From assembly GCF_023540835.1 (NCBI RefSeq), contig NZ_JALKCU010000002.1, forward strand, positions 186,001 through 250,000: 64,000 nucleotides of DNA, given 5' to 3'. Positions 52,650 to 61,073 of this stretch are shown piece by piece. The stretch comes from Marivivens geojensis (GTDB lineage: Bacteria > Pseudomonadota > Alphaproteobacteria > Rhodobacterales > Rhodobacteraceae). How positions within the stretch are numbered: position 1 is the stretch's first letter; every line of letters starts with the position of its first letter. The position numbers were made by a program, and so were the translations under genes. A model generated the notes under the pieces. The model was not told the origin of the DNA. It searched no databases and saw only the letters and a list, made by a program, of their open reading frames with translations.

Positions 52650-52707
52650 ATTCAGGTTTTCGATGCGTCAAGCAAATGTGCCGTGCCACCACAGCACGGC
52701 ACAGAAC

Positions 52708-53133
52708 TCACGACACCTGAGCAATCACAAAATCCATCGACCGCTTTTGCGGAACAACCCGGCCATTCAAATGTAAGGCAATGACCGCAAGGCCAAATTC
52801 AAACCGCCGATTAGCCGTTGCCCGGCTGACACCGTGATCCCAGCAGATCCCCTTCCACGGTTTACGATTGGCGCGCGCCCAAAGCACTTGGCCGATGTCT
52901 TTTTCCACCCACCGCAACCACAGCATTGCCTCATCCGCTTCCGTGATCATCCGCGCCGAAGGCAGAGGGCGTCGGCTTCGTGGTTCTTGCCCAACGTGAT
53001 CTGCCCAAGTGCTGAGGTAGACAGGCCAAGAGTTAAAATACCCCTGCGGTTTGACGTCCGGTGCGGACTTCATAACATCGGCGGCCAACTCAAGCCGGTC
53101 CGCCACTCGTGCCCGGGTCCAAGTCTTATCCAT
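52708..53133 (-). CDS. DUF6362-type phage protein with C-terminal HTH
   Basis: ATG at 53133 has GGGAGG 7 nt upstream and gives 141 residues (MDKTWTRARVADRLELAADV). A central segment GYFNSWPVYLSTWADHVGQ is followed by MITEADEAMLWLRWV and a helix-turn-helix-like WDHGVSRATANRRFEFGLAVIA. This matches the DUF6362 family seen in alphaproteobacterial prophages; its role is unknown, though the HTH suggests a late-gene regulator or packaging-related DNA binder. The start overlaps the end of the upstream gene by 8 bp. Confidence 0.82.
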   Translation of the reverse strand: MDKTWTRARVADRLELAADVMKSAPDVKPQGYFNSWPVYLSTWADHVGQEPRSRRPLPSARMITEADEAMLWLRWVEKDIGQVLWARANRKPWKGICWDHGVSRATANRRFEFGLAVIALHLNGRVVPQKRSMDFVIAQVS

Positions 53134-53332
53134 GCCGATCCTCCCCGGCCCCCGGCAATTTGCCGTAGAGTTTTTCGCCGAGTTGGCGGACCATTTCGCG
53201 CTCTGGCCATGTGAGACGGTGATCCTCAAGCGAGACTGCCAGAACATGCTGATCACGCCAGCCATCACGTTTGACTTCATCCGGCGTTCGCCTGTTGCCA
53301 CCGTAGCCCTTCGGAGTGAACCGCATGCCCAT
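53126..53332 (-). CDS. Small hypothetical phage protein
   Basis: Starting with the ATG at 53332, which shares one base with the stop of the RuvC-like gene (TGATG), the product has 68 residues (MGMRFTPKGYGGNRRTPDEV). It is basic at the N-terminus and has a predicted helix LTWPEREMVRQLGEKLYGKL. The tight overlaps on both sides support a real operon gene. No family recognised. Confidence 0.7.
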   Translation of the reverse strand: MGMRFTPKGYGGNRRTPDEVKRDGWRDQHVLAVSLEDHRLTWPEREMVRQLGEKLYGKLPGAGEDRHG

Positions 53333-53820
53333 CAGCGGAGCCCTCCGCCGGTTTCCAGCGCCCAATGTAGGATCGCGATCGCATCGGCCTCGTTGTCATC
53401 CGCCGGGCTATATCCCCGTGCCTGCGCTGCGGCGATCATGGCCTCTTTGGGTGCATTTCCGCGGCCAGTAGCATGACGTTTGATGGTTCCGACAGGGACG
53501 CCCTGATAAGGCACACCGCGCAGCTCAGCCCAGGTCTCAAGCGTCGCCATAAGACCCCCATAGACATGGGCTGCGTCTGTCCCACGATGCCGGCGCACCT
53601 CTTCAAAATAGATTGTCTCAATGGGCCCTGAGAGCCGATCCAATTCCGTGAGCCAGTTGGTAAAGCGCAGATAACGCATCCCACCGCCATCGTAGCGTCC
53701 AGGTTTAAAGCTAACCGAGCCGCTGGTGATGAGGCCATCAAAGCCGTGTAGGGCCCAGCCGGTTGTGGTACCGAGATCGAGCGCCAGATTGCAGCGCGGG
53801 TGTTCGTTGTATTGGGTCAT
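53332..53820 (-). CDS. RuvC-like Holliday-junction resolvase (phage type)
   Basis: The 162-residue protein has an RNase H/RuvC fold. LALDLGTTTGWAL carries the first acidic residue (Asp15), IETIYFEEV the second (Glu73 or Glu74), and DDNEADAIAI the last pair (Asp141/142 and Asp146). Length and motif spacing fit phage RuvC proteins, which cut branched DNA before packaging. It ends the replication block and overlaps the following small gene by one base. Confidence 0.88.
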   Translation of the reverse strand: MTQYNEHPRCNLALDLGTTTGWALHGFDGLITSGSVSFKPGRYDGGGMRYLRFTNWLTELDRLSGPIETIYFEEVRRHRGTDAAHVYGGLMATLETWAELRGVPYQGVPVGTIKRHATGRGNAPKEAMIAAAQARGYSPADDNEADAIAILHWALETGGGLR

Positions 53821-54212
53821 AAAGACCTCCTCTTCGTTGTCGCGGGCGCGGCGAGACGGCTGGCCGATGAAGGCTGCGGTCTCGCCAGGCCCAGAAGGGT
53901 GGTCTGGTCAGGTCATATTCGGGGCGAGCGGGACGCCCAGGACTTCTTTCAATTCCTTCAACGAGGCATCTTGAAAGAAGTCCGCCTCTAATGCATTGAT
54001 ATGTATATATAATATAACTTCTTTCAATATTTCTATTATTTCATAGGGTACATCCTCCTTATTTTAACCGCGCGCGCGAGGATACACATATACAGGGATC
54101 CTCTTGAAGGATTGAAAGAAGTGAAGGAAGTAAAAATACCCATTTCTTACAGTTACTTAGAACCAAACTTTCTTCAATTGAAGAAAGTCCCGGTTTGAAG
54201 GAAGCCCCCAGA
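53821..54212. repeat. AT-rich intergenic region with inverted TTGAAAGAAG repeats and a 22-bp palindrome
   Basis: No gene is seen in these 392 bp. The motif CTTCTTTCAA occurs at 53943 and 54018, and its inverse TTGAAAGAAG at 53971 and 54112. The longer element CTTCTTTCAATTCCTTCAA (53943-53961) returns inverted at 54104-54121 with one base deleted. A perfect 22-bp palindrome lies at 54167-54188 with core TTTCTTCAATTGAAGAAA. A (CG)-alternating tract sits near 54,069-54,078, and a TATA-rich run at 54,000-54,016. This layout suggests a phage replication origin or a multi-operator control region. Confidence 0.7.
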
Positions 54213-56480
54213 TCACGCCAAAAGCCGGTAAACCATGGCCCTCCGCCCGCCGGTATCCCGCATACCCGTAGTGATGTCCCCGCTCTCGATCAGAGTGAGC
54301 AGGATCTCATCTCGGTCCCGGGATTTCAGCCACTGTGAAGATCGAGTGATCTCGGATTTAGAGATCCCCTTGGCCCCTGAGGCGCGGATGATCTCCTTGA
54401 GCCGCTTCAGATGCGCCTCCGTCTCGGTATCTGCCACATGGCGCTCGACCGCCTCCATCGTGCGCTGTGCATAGTGCCGCACGAAGGAGATGGCCCAGTC
54501 CGCCGCGGAGAGATCAATCTCAGGACTTACAGGGCTACGCCCCACCGCAACGATCAGCGCGAGCTTCAAAGCGTTTTCCCCGATGCGTGCAAGGATGGCT
54601 GTGAAGGCCGTACCAGCCGCAGCACGCAGCTCCTCGGTCAAGGCAACACTAAGCTCACGGAATCGAGCCCGAGCCTCCTCGGTCATGGGCACAATCATTG
54701 GGTTCATGGGCGTGTTCTGATCCGCGGTCTTGCCCATCAGGTTGCCGGTTTTACCACCTCCCGCCACGGCGATGAGTTGCAGGCCATTGATCAGCGCGGG
54801 TGGCGCCTGGCGGATACCGACGGTGATGTTTTCATCGGGGTAGTCCTCATCGCTTGGCAAGATCAGGAAACGCGCAAGAGAGCCGTCGACAACGTTCGCC
54901 CCTTGCAGTGCGCCCCAGAAGTGCAAGGGCGTCGTGGTGCCATAGACGCATAGGCAGGGCTGGTTGATGTCACGCCGCTCGTTCGACCCATCCCGGTTGG
55001 CGTATTCAGCGCCGAGAAAGACGCCGCCCGCCGAGGTGTAGAGCTCAGTCATATTATCGAGGATTTCCGTAATGTGGCGTGGGCTGCGCTTGCGATCCGC
55101 CGCAGCCGACAAAAACATCCCGAACTCGTCGATCTGGAAGAGGGTCGCTGGTTGACGATGCAAAGCGGTCAAAAGCCCCGCACCAGAGGCGATCTTGTTA
55201 CCTCCAAGATGATGGGCGAGCCCTGCCTCAAAGAAGGTCTCGTTGATAATTTCTCGGGCGTGGTTTTTGCCTGAGCCACTGTCGGCAATGCCCACGACAT
55301 AGAGGTTCGAGCGCAGGTTGCTCTCGGTGCGATAGTTCCGCCCCATCAAAGCACCAATCGCGCAAAGGCTGGCCCCCAGAGATAGGAGCGGCTGGGGGCG
55401 CCGGGCCGTGGCCAGCATGTAGCCCGTCAGATCGCCCACCAGACCGTCCGGAAGGCTCAAGGAGAACGCAGAGGTGTCGAGCTTGGCCTCCGTTTCGGAC
55501 GGTGCATCCAGACGCGCCAAAAGTCCCGCCGCGGGGTGATCGTCACCCTCTGCAATGCTGCCGTCCAAACGCAGATCCGCCTCCGGCTGCCAACCACGTT
55601 CCATGGCAAGATGATAGATCGTGCCGGCCCCAATCCGGTCGGGCTTGAAGGTCTCCCATGCCCTCGTCGTAGTGGCGGGCACATCCTTAGTCGCCTGCGC
55701 GGACCAATCGGCAAAAAGATCCGACCCTGCCACGCCAAGCGCTCCCTTTAACGCCATACCCACCCGCATCCAGCTGTCATAATCAAGCTCTGCGTTGGGC
55801 AGCCAAGCGAGCGCCGCCTCGATGGCAGGCAAAGTACCGATCTGGCTGTGGCTGCGCAGATGCTCAGCCTCGACAGCCTGGCCCGCCAGCGCGCGCTTAC
55901 GCAAAGTTTCTGGCAGCAAAGCGTAAGCCTCTTCGAGGAAAGCGGTGGCGGCAACTGCGGTGATTTCTGGCAGGCCGGTGATGTCGATGTCCGCGAGGCC
56001 CTCCTCAGGCCAGGCATAGGGTGCACCGGTGTCCGGATGATTGGCATAGGCGACGAATTGTTGCCCAAGACATAAGACCTCCAGCGGGTGGCGCTTGATG
56101 CACCGAAACGGTGTTGCCGTGCGATAGACCAGCATGCGTTTTGGCGCCCGGCCAATGCGCAAAGCAGGCGTATCACCAAGACGCTCACGGGCCAGCCGTT
56201 CGATCCGCAGAGCGAGCTCGGCATCCTCTTTGATGTCGATATCAACAGCCGCCACAGCGCCGCCCACGATGCCCACACCGCAGTCTGGCCAGCTGGCCCA
56301 TGTGGTAACTTCAACCTCAGTCGTGCCGCGCTCTGCGTGGCGGTTCCATTCGGGATAATCCACCCAAACTCCACGCTGATAGCGGCCTGGCTTTTTCGTA
56401 CCGGGACCGATTGGCAGGATGGCATATCCATTGGTGATGAGACGCGCACCAAAACGCGCCATGAAGGATGTGTTGGTCAT
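54213..56480 (-). CDS. Bifunctional primase-polymerase with DUF3987-type helicase domain
   Basis: This 755-residue protein couples primer synthesis and unwinding. The prim-pol domain (about 8-190) has the metal-binding pair in VAAVDIDI (Asp80, Asp82) and a conserved QFVAYANHP segment. A PriCT-like domain follows (AELDYDSWMRVGMALKGA, about 229-247). The C-terminal NTPase has Walker A GIADSGSGKN (397-406) and Walker B LFQIDEFG (447-454). Such proteins start DNA replication in phages and integrative elements. The gene ends beside the palindromic region, as expected if that is the origin. Its start overlaps the end of the DUF6511 gene by one base. Confidence 0.9.
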   Translation of the reverse strand: MTNTSFMARFGARLITNGYAILPIGPGTKKPGRYQRGVWVDYPEWNRHAERGTTEVEVTTWASWPDCGVGIVGGAVAAVDIDIKEDAELALRIERLARERLGDTPALRIGRAPKRMLVYRTATPFRCIKRHPLEVLCLGQQFVAYANHPDTGAPYAWPEEGLADIDITGLPEITAVAATAFLEEAYALLPETLRKRALAGQAVEAEHLRSHSQIGTLPAIEAALAWLPNAELDYDSWMRVGMALKGALGVAGSDLFADWSAQATKDVPATTTRAWETFKPDRIGAGTIYHLAMERGWQPEADLRLDGSIAEGDDHPAAGLLARLDAPSETEAKLDTSAFSLSLPDGLVGDLTGYMLATARRPQPLLSLGASLCAIGALMGRNYRTESNLRSNLYVVGIADSGSGKNHAREIINETFFEAGLAHHLGGNKIASGAGLLTALHRQPATLFQIDEFGMFLSAAADRKRSPRHITEILDNMTELYTSAGGVFLGAEYANRDGSNERRDINQPCLCVYGTTTPLHFWGALQGANVVDGSLARFLILPSDEDYPDENITVGIRQAPPALINGLQLIAVAGGGKTGNLMGKTADQNTPMNPMIVPMTEEARARFRELSVALTEELRAAAGTAFTAILARIGENALKLALIVAVGRSPVSPEIDLSAADWAISFVRHYAQRTMEAVERHVADTETEAHLKRLKEIIRASGAKGISKSEITRSSQWLKSRDRDEILLTLIESGDITTGMRDTGGRRAMVYRLLA

Positions 56481-56866
56481 CAGAAAGTCACCTCTGGGGT
56501 CATAGGCTCAAAGCCTGTGCGGTCCTGGCCCGCCAGCGCGCGCAAGTGATCGCAATATCCGGTGATCACCGCGTCGAGAAAGCGGTCCCACTCGGTCTCA
56601 GTAAGGGTGGCGAGATCGGACTTTCCGATCCTCTCGAGATAGTCTCCCCCCTGTTGGCCGCCGGCGGTCATCGCCTGCATTTCATTCGAAGTCGCATCGA
56701 TCATGCCCGACCTCCCGTGGCAGATGTCTTGGCAGGTAAGGCTGCAGAGCTGCTGGCGACTGGTGTCGCGGCGCGGGTCGCAGACGCCAAAAGCGCGGTC
56801 GAACCACCCAAACCCACGAGGTTGCCTGTGGCAGACGGCGCAGAGGCCGGGATCGGATAAGAACAT
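56480..56866 (-). CDS. DUF6511-type zinc-ribbon phage protein
   Basis: The 128-residue frame starts with ATG at 56866 inside the 3' end of the helicase gene. Its N-terminal half has CAVCHRQPRGFGWFD, then CDP and CSLTCQDIC, a likely zinc-binding array. Its C-terminal half reads YLERIGKSDLATLTETEWDRF and VITGYCDHLRALAGQDR. Both halves fit the DUF6511 pattern as I recall it. A shorter start at MIDATSNEMQ would avoid most of the overlap but discard the Cys motif. Role unknown; position suggests DNA replication. Confidence 0.75.
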   Translation of the reverse strand: MFLSDPGLCAVCHRQPRGFGWFDRAFGVCDPRRDTSRQQLCSLTCQDICHGRSGMIDATSNEMQAMTAGGQQGGDYLERIGKSDLATLTETEWDRFLDAVITGYCDHLRALAGQDRTGFEPMTPEVTF

Positions 56867-58437
56867 GGATCAAACCTATAGTCAGAGATTTCAACATAGC
56901 GCCCAACAGGACGCAGGGAGATTGCACTCGGCCGCATAAGCTGACCGGCCTGCAAAAGAGCCTCATCCACACTGAGCGGCACAGGACACCGCGGCGCACG
57001 CATGCGCCACCAATCGACAGCCTTCCGCCGCGCATAGCCCTTGTGCTCAAGGCAAACCCATTCGCTGTAAGTTTTAAGGCCGCAGCTATAGGTCACTTTG
57101 AGCGATGGCGGCCCGCCTCGTTTGTCGTGGCGGCTGTAGGCCACACCATGGACAGCGAGCCATTCTTGTTTTGGAGACAGGACCGGCAGCACAGCCGCCG
57201 TTGGCGCGATCTTAACCTCACGCTCTGGAAAGACATGGCCGCAATCCCGACAGTCCATTGCAGAGAGCGCGATGATGCTGTCGCAGTCCGGGCAGACCTT
57301 TGTTGGGGCCTCCCCTCCACCGCCCTCTCTGACACGTTTAGGACGCACCAGATCGATCGGACCATGGCGTTGGACATTGCCCGCAAAGTCCAGAACAAGG
57401 CAGTTCTCTTTACCAGGCGCGAGACGCGTACCTCGACCCACCATTTGAACATAAAGCCCCGCAGATTTGGTGGGCCGCAGGAGCGCAATCAGATCGACGG
57501 CGGGCGCGTTGAACCCGGTGGTCAGCACGCCCATCGAGGCCAGTGCGCGGATTTCGCCGCGCTTGAAGGCGGCAATGATCGCGTCGCGTTCCTCCTTTGG
57601 CGTGTCGCCGAAGATCGTGCGGCATATGATGCCCTGACGGCCGAATTCCTCCGCCACATGACGCCCGTGATCGACGCCCGAACAGAAAGCCAGCCAGGAT
57701 TTCCGGTCACGGCCGTGCTCGATGATCTCGGTGACCGCGGCCCGCGTAATCGCCTCCTTGTCGACCGCCGCTGCCAGATCGCGCTGGATGAAATCGCCTG
57801 CGCGAGTGCCGACCTTCGAGACATCCAGCCGGGTGGCGGGCTGTTTCGACACGAGCGGGCTCAGATAGCCGGCGTCGATCAGATCGCGCACCGGCGCCTC
57901 AAACGCGATGTCCGTGAAGAGCGCGTTCTTACCTTCGTGCAACATGCCGCTGTCGACCCGGAACGGCGTGGCGGTCAGCCCGATTACCTTGAGTGCCGGA
58001 TTGATGCGGGTCAGGCCGTCGAGGAAACGCCGATACATGGTGCTGGAATTGCCAGGAATCAGATGCGCCTCGTCGATCAGCACCAGATCCGTGTGGCCTA
58101 TATCAGCCGCGCGGCGGTGGATGGACTGAATGCCTGCAAAGAGGATCTGCGCTCGTGCCTCGCGCTTGCCCAAGCCCGCCGAATAAATGCCGGCCGGGGC
58201 CTCGGGCCAGAGCCCGATCATCTCGGCGTGGTTCTGGGCGATCAGCTCACGCACATGGGTCACGATAAGAATGCGCTGGTCGGGCCAAGCCTTCAGCACG
58301 CCTTCGATGAAGGCGGCTGCCACGAGCGACTTACCCGCAGCGGTTGGAAGAATTACGATCGGGTTACCTTTGTTTTCTTGGAAATAGCCGTAGATCGCCG
58401 CAATCGCGGCCTGTTGATAGGGGCGCAGGGTCAGCAT
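56701..58437 (-). CDS. SF2 DEAD/DEAH-box helicase (phage)
   Basis: The 578-residue protein has all superfamily-2 landmarks: Q-like RPYQQAAI (5-12), Walker A PTAAGKS (31-37), IVTHVRELI, DEAH (122-125), GLTATPFR (153-160), GVLTTGFNAPAVD, and the arginine-finger motif QMVGRGTRLAPGK. A zinc ribbon (CPDCDSIIALSAMDCRDCG, around 383) and a C-terminal beta domain follow. The last 55 residues are low-complexity Ala/Ser/Pro and lie over the DUF6511 frame, so they may have drifted freely. It starts 7 bp before the nuclease gene ends. Probable role: origin unwinding or recombination-dependent replication. Confidence 0.93.
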   Translation of the reverse strand: MLTLRPYQQAAIAAIYGYFQENKGNPIVILPTAAGKSLVAAAFIEGVLKAWPDQRILIVTHVRELIAQNHAEMIGLWPEAPAGIYSAGLGKREARAQILFAGIQSIHRRAADIGHTDLVLIDEAHLIPGNSSTMYRRFLDGLTRINPALKVIGLTATPFRVDSGMLHEGKNALFTDIAFEAPVRDLIDAGYLSPLVSKQPATRLDVSKVGTRAGDFIQRDLAAAVDKEAITRAAVTEIIEHGRDRKSWLAFCSGVDHGRHVAEEFGRQGIICRTIFGDTPKEERDAIIAAFKRGEIRALASMGVLTTGFNAPAVDLIALLRPTKSAGLYVQMVGRGTRLAPGKENCLVLDFAGNVQRHGPIDLVRPKRVREGGGGEAPTKVCPDCDSIIALSAMDCRDCGHVFPEREVKIAPTAAVLPVLSPKQEWLAVHGVAYSRHDKRGGPPSLKVTYSCGLKTYSEWVCLEHKGYARRKAVDWWRMRAPRCPVPLSVDEALLQAGQLMRPSAISLRPVGRYVEISDYRFDPCSYPIPASAPSATGNLVGLGGSTALLASATRAATPVASSSAALPAKTSATGGRA

Positions 58438-59375
58438 GGCGCGGCCTCCGTCGTTCGGGCGTCGTTTACCCAGGTTGAGCTATCGGCCATGCGGTAGCTG
58501 ACGACATCGTCGCCCGCATCGATGACCGCGCCCGGGACGAGATCGGGGATGAAGAGGTGGCGGTTGCAGGCTGCGCGCTGTTCGAGCGCAGTCAGCATCC
58601 GGTCGTGACGGGCGCAGTGCCAGCCACCCTCCACCGGCGTCGCATGCAGGCAGGACCGGCAGGTCGTGGCCGCCCCACCACCCTCGTGGCAAACGGCATT
58701 GTGATCGCAGAACCGGCATTCGAACCAGGCCGGATCCTCGCTGATCCGGGCGGGCGGATGCTGGGCGAAGATGACGCGCCCGGCCTTGTCCAGCAGACGC
58801 TCGGCCATGGCGCTGTCGGCCTCGATGCGCTCGATATGAAGCGCGTCGGTGTCCTTACAGACCGCAACATAAAGCGCGCGGGTGATGCCCGTCAGGTGCA
58901 TATAGATCTGCATCTGCGCGCAATGCTGGGGCTTGGCCAGCGCAACGCCCTTGGCGGCCAACTCGTTAAAGCTCTTGACCCCATGGGTCTTGAACTCGAG
59001 CACATGCCAGGTTTTCGGGGCCTCGATGATGCCGATGGCCACGCCATCGAGCGAGCCGCCGAAATGCCCACCATGAGCCTCGACTCGGAACTGACGTCCG
59101 GTTTCCGGATCAACTTCGAGGACCGTTGCGCCAGTGGCGCGCAGATTGCGCACGAGCCGGTCCTCCTCCAGCTGACCCGTCTCGAACAGGCGCAGCAGGC
59201 GGCCGGAATGGCGCGCGGGCGTGACCCAGCGGAAATCGTACCAGAGCGCGCGGGCGCAAGATTTACCGAGGATCGACGCACCAAGATGGTCGCGGAAACC
59301 GTCGCCCTGGCGCGCTTCATAATCAGCATAAATTGCCGTTAGCGTCGGTGTGGGGGCGTAGGGCAACTCGGCCAT
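58431..59375 (-). CDS. PD-(D/E)XK nuclease with Cas4/AddB-like Fe-S cysteines
   Basis: The chosen ATG at 59375 has GGGAGGGG upstream and shares one base with the previous stop; the product has 314 residues. The nuclease core shows GGSLDG (Asp110), LEFKTHG (Glu127, Lys129) and the QxxxY-type motif QMQIYMH. Cys40 (GKSCARALWYDF) with C220, C223 and C229 (CRFCDHNAVC) has the spacing of the 4Fe-4S cluster of Cas4/AddB nucleases. Further cysteines (CRSC, WHCARH) may bind zinc. As a single-strand exonuclease it would supply ends to the Sak4-like ATPase encoded upstream. Confidence 0.88.
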   Translation of the reverse strand: MAELPYAPTPTLTAIYADYEARQGDGFRDHLGASILGKSCARALWYDFRWVTPARHSGRLLRLFETGQLEEDRLVRNLRATGATVLEVDPETGRQFRVEAHGGHFGGSLDGVAIGIIEAPKTWHVLEFKTHGVKSFNELAAKGVALAKPQHCAQMQIYMHLTGITRALYVAVCKDTDALHIERIEADSAMAERLLDKAGRVIFAQHPPARISEDPAWFECRFCDHNAVCHEGGGAATTCRSCLHATPVEGGWHCARHDRMLTALEQRAACNRHLFIPDLVPGAVIDAGDDVVSYRMADSSTWVNDARTTEAAPC

Positions 59376-59737
59376 CACTGCCCCTCCCCTTCGCTGCGCG
59401 CCTGCGCCTCGGCCAGAATGCCGCTCCAAGTTTCTGGGTCATGGCGCTCACGCAGCACCCCGATCAGCGCGTCCTTCAGCTTTTCACGTCGGCGACGTCC
59501 GGTGCCTTGGGCGAGCAATTCCGCGCGCTCGCGGCTGAGGTGGCGGAGCGCCGTGCGGGCCCGGTGGAACCAGTCGGGGTCGATGGGCTTATGGCCACGC
59601 TGCCGGGCCAGATCGGCCGTCGCGATTTGGGTACGGATCTTGGCAATGGCATCGTCGAGTTCGATCAACCGGCGCTGATTATCGGATAAGCCGGGGCTGG
59701 TCGCAGCCACAGGGGCCACGTCGTTCAAGTCAATCAT
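59375..59737 (-). CDS. Hypothetical phage protein, helical and highly charged
   Basis: The ATG at 59737 (MIDLNDVAPV) has GAGGA 8 nt upstream and gives 120 residues; the upstream ATG at 59779 lacks a ribosome site. The sequence is dominated by charged helices (RRLIELDDAIAKIRTQIATA; RTALRHLSRERAELLAQ), suggesting a coiled-coil accessory factor. No family recognised. It lies between the DUF669 gene and the nuclease gene in the recombination block. Confidence 0.78.
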   Translation of the reverse strand: MIDLNDVAPVAATSPGLSDNQRRLIELDDAIAKIRTQIATADLARQRGHKPIDPDWFHRARTALRHLSRERAELLAQGTGRRRREKLKDALIGVLRERHDPETWSGILAEAQARSEGEGQ

Positions 59738-59804
59738 GGGAATGTCCTCAGATGGGGTTGGAAAGCGCTGCCCCGTCATTCAGGGCGCGGAGCAGCGCGG
59801 TGTT

Positions 59805-60305
59805 TCAGCCCTTCTTGTTCCAGGGCGCGGAGGCCATTTTAGGCGGCACCGAAGAACCGGCCGGGTCAGACGCAGGCTGCGTCGGGCGAGCAGCAGCGGC
59901 CGTGTCCTTTTCGGGCGGCAGATAAGCGATGGCATTGCTCTCGCCGTAGCCGTTCTTCGGCGGCTTGATCTTCACCTGGATCGTCATCGGGATCAGGTGC
60001 AGTTCCTCACTGTCGCTGACATGCATCTTGCCGGTCGCATGGCAGATCGCGGACAGCGTGCGCTGCGCGATTTCCACCGTCGTCGGGTTCGGGTTCACGA
60101 GGTTCAGCTGATCGAAGATCTTCCGGCCTTTCTGCTCCCCCTCGAGAATATCGATCATCAGCCAGAGGAACTGGCCCATGCCGTTCTTGGTGACGCGCAT
60201 CTCGCTCTCGACGATCTGGGCGCGGTATTTGCCAGCGGGCAGCAGCTCGTAGGCGGTGGTGGGCTCGACGCTAGTGGCGTCAAAGGACGTATCGAAACGT
60301 GCCAT
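59805..60305 (-). CDS. DUF669 family phage protein
   Basis: The 166-residue protein opens MARFDTSFDATSVEPTT and continues with LPAGKYRAQIVESEMRVTK, an OB-like strand pattern, then a Pro/Ala-rich tail ending WNKKG. This matches DUF669, a phage family encoded beside single-strand annealing ATPases and likely binding single-stranded DNA. AAAGGA lies 8 nt before the ATG. The tail resembles the flexible ends of SSB proteins but lacks the usual acidic tip. Confidence 0.85.
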   Translation of the reverse strand: MARFDTSFDATSVEPTTAYELLPAGKYRAQIVESEMRVTKNGMGQFLWLMIDILEGEQKGRKIFDQLNLVNPNPTTVEIAQRTLSAICHATGKMHVSDSEELHLIPMTIQVKIKPPKNGYGESNAIAYLPPEKDTAAAARPTQPASDPAGSSVPPKMASAPWNKKG

Positions 60306-60326
60306 AGTCTTATCCTTTCAAGGCAA

Positions 60327-61073
60327 TCATTCAGGTTGGGGCATGGCTGCGAGGAACTCCGACCACTCAAGTGGCAGGGTGTCCGGCAGGCCGTAACGGT
60401 TCTTGGCGAGGAAGGCGGGGCGCTCTTCGGTGTGCATGACGCGCGCACCAGAACCGAGCGCCCGGGTCACCTTCTTGTTGAAGCCGACATCGGATTTCGC
60501 GACCGAGATCTGATAGTTGGCGAAGAGCACCACATCGGAATGCTCTTGCAGCAGCGCCGAGGCGCGGGTCTGCAGCTTGATCACGTAGCGGTCGTAGGGC
60601 TCGTGCTCGGGGCTATCAAAACGCTTGATGTCGGTATGGGCGATCTGGATGACCACCATGCCCTTCTGGTCCCGTAGCGCATTCAGCTTGTCGAGATATT
60701 CGCGCCAGACGTTCAACGCCTCAACAAAGCCCTTGCCGAAGCCTGGCGCCTCAATAGAGGCCCAGCCATTGCGTTTGCACGTCTCAGCCCAGATCAGCGG
60801 CTCGAGCCAGTCGATGCTGTCGATGACCACCGTGCCAAAATCGTGGTCCTCGTTCAGAAGCGCATCAAGGGCTTCCGCCACCTCCCCATAGCTCGTTGCC
60901 AGCGGAAAATGCGGCACCTGCAGCTTGCCCAGGCCATCTTCAGTCATGATAAACACCGGACGGTCGGCAGCGGCAGCGAAGGTGGATTTACCCACCCCAG
61001 CCACACCGTGGATCAGAATGCGCGGCGGCGTCAGCGCAGAGGTCTTGCGCAGGGATGCGAGAGAAATTGCCAT
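60327..61073 (-). CDS. Sak4-like RecA-fold ATPase (phage recombination)
   Basis: This 248-residue ATPase is a minimal RecA-like core: Walker A GVAGVGKST (23-31), Walker B TVVIDSIDWL (81-90) and a conserved VVIQIAHTD strand that would sense nucleotide. It fits the phage nucleotide-binding (AAA_24) group that includes Sak4 single-strand annealing proteins. The next gene is DUF669, its usual partner, and a PD-(D/E)XK nuclease follows. The ATG shares one base with the upstream stop (TGATG), with GGAGG further upstream. Confidence 0.88.
   Translation of the reverse strand: MAISLASLRKTSALTPPRILIHGVAGVGKSTFAAAADRPVFIMTEDGLGKLQVPHFPLATSYGEVAEALDALLNEDHDFGTVVIDSIDWLEPLIWAETCKRNGWASIEAPGFGKGFVEALNVWREYLDKLNALRDQKGMVVIQIAHTDIKRFDSPEHEPYDRYVIKLQTRASALLQEHSDVVLFANYQISVAKSDVGFNKKVTRALGSGARVMHTEERPAFLAKNRYGLPDTLPLEWSEFLAAMPQPE

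Noticed and set aside
52615-52692. Longer N-terminus for the AbrB-type antitoxin (start at 52692)
   Set aside because: The extension lacks a ribosome site and covers the likely promoter repeat; the ATG at 52614 has GGAGG at the right distance.
53726-53974. Rightward 82-codon frame next to the palindromic region
   Set aside because: It mostly overlaps the RuvC-like gene in reverse, and its product has no sensible pattern.
53943-54188. CRISPR-like array from the repeated CTTCTTTCAA elements
   Set aside because: Repeats are short, face both directions and have irregular spacing, with no spacer structure or cas genes.
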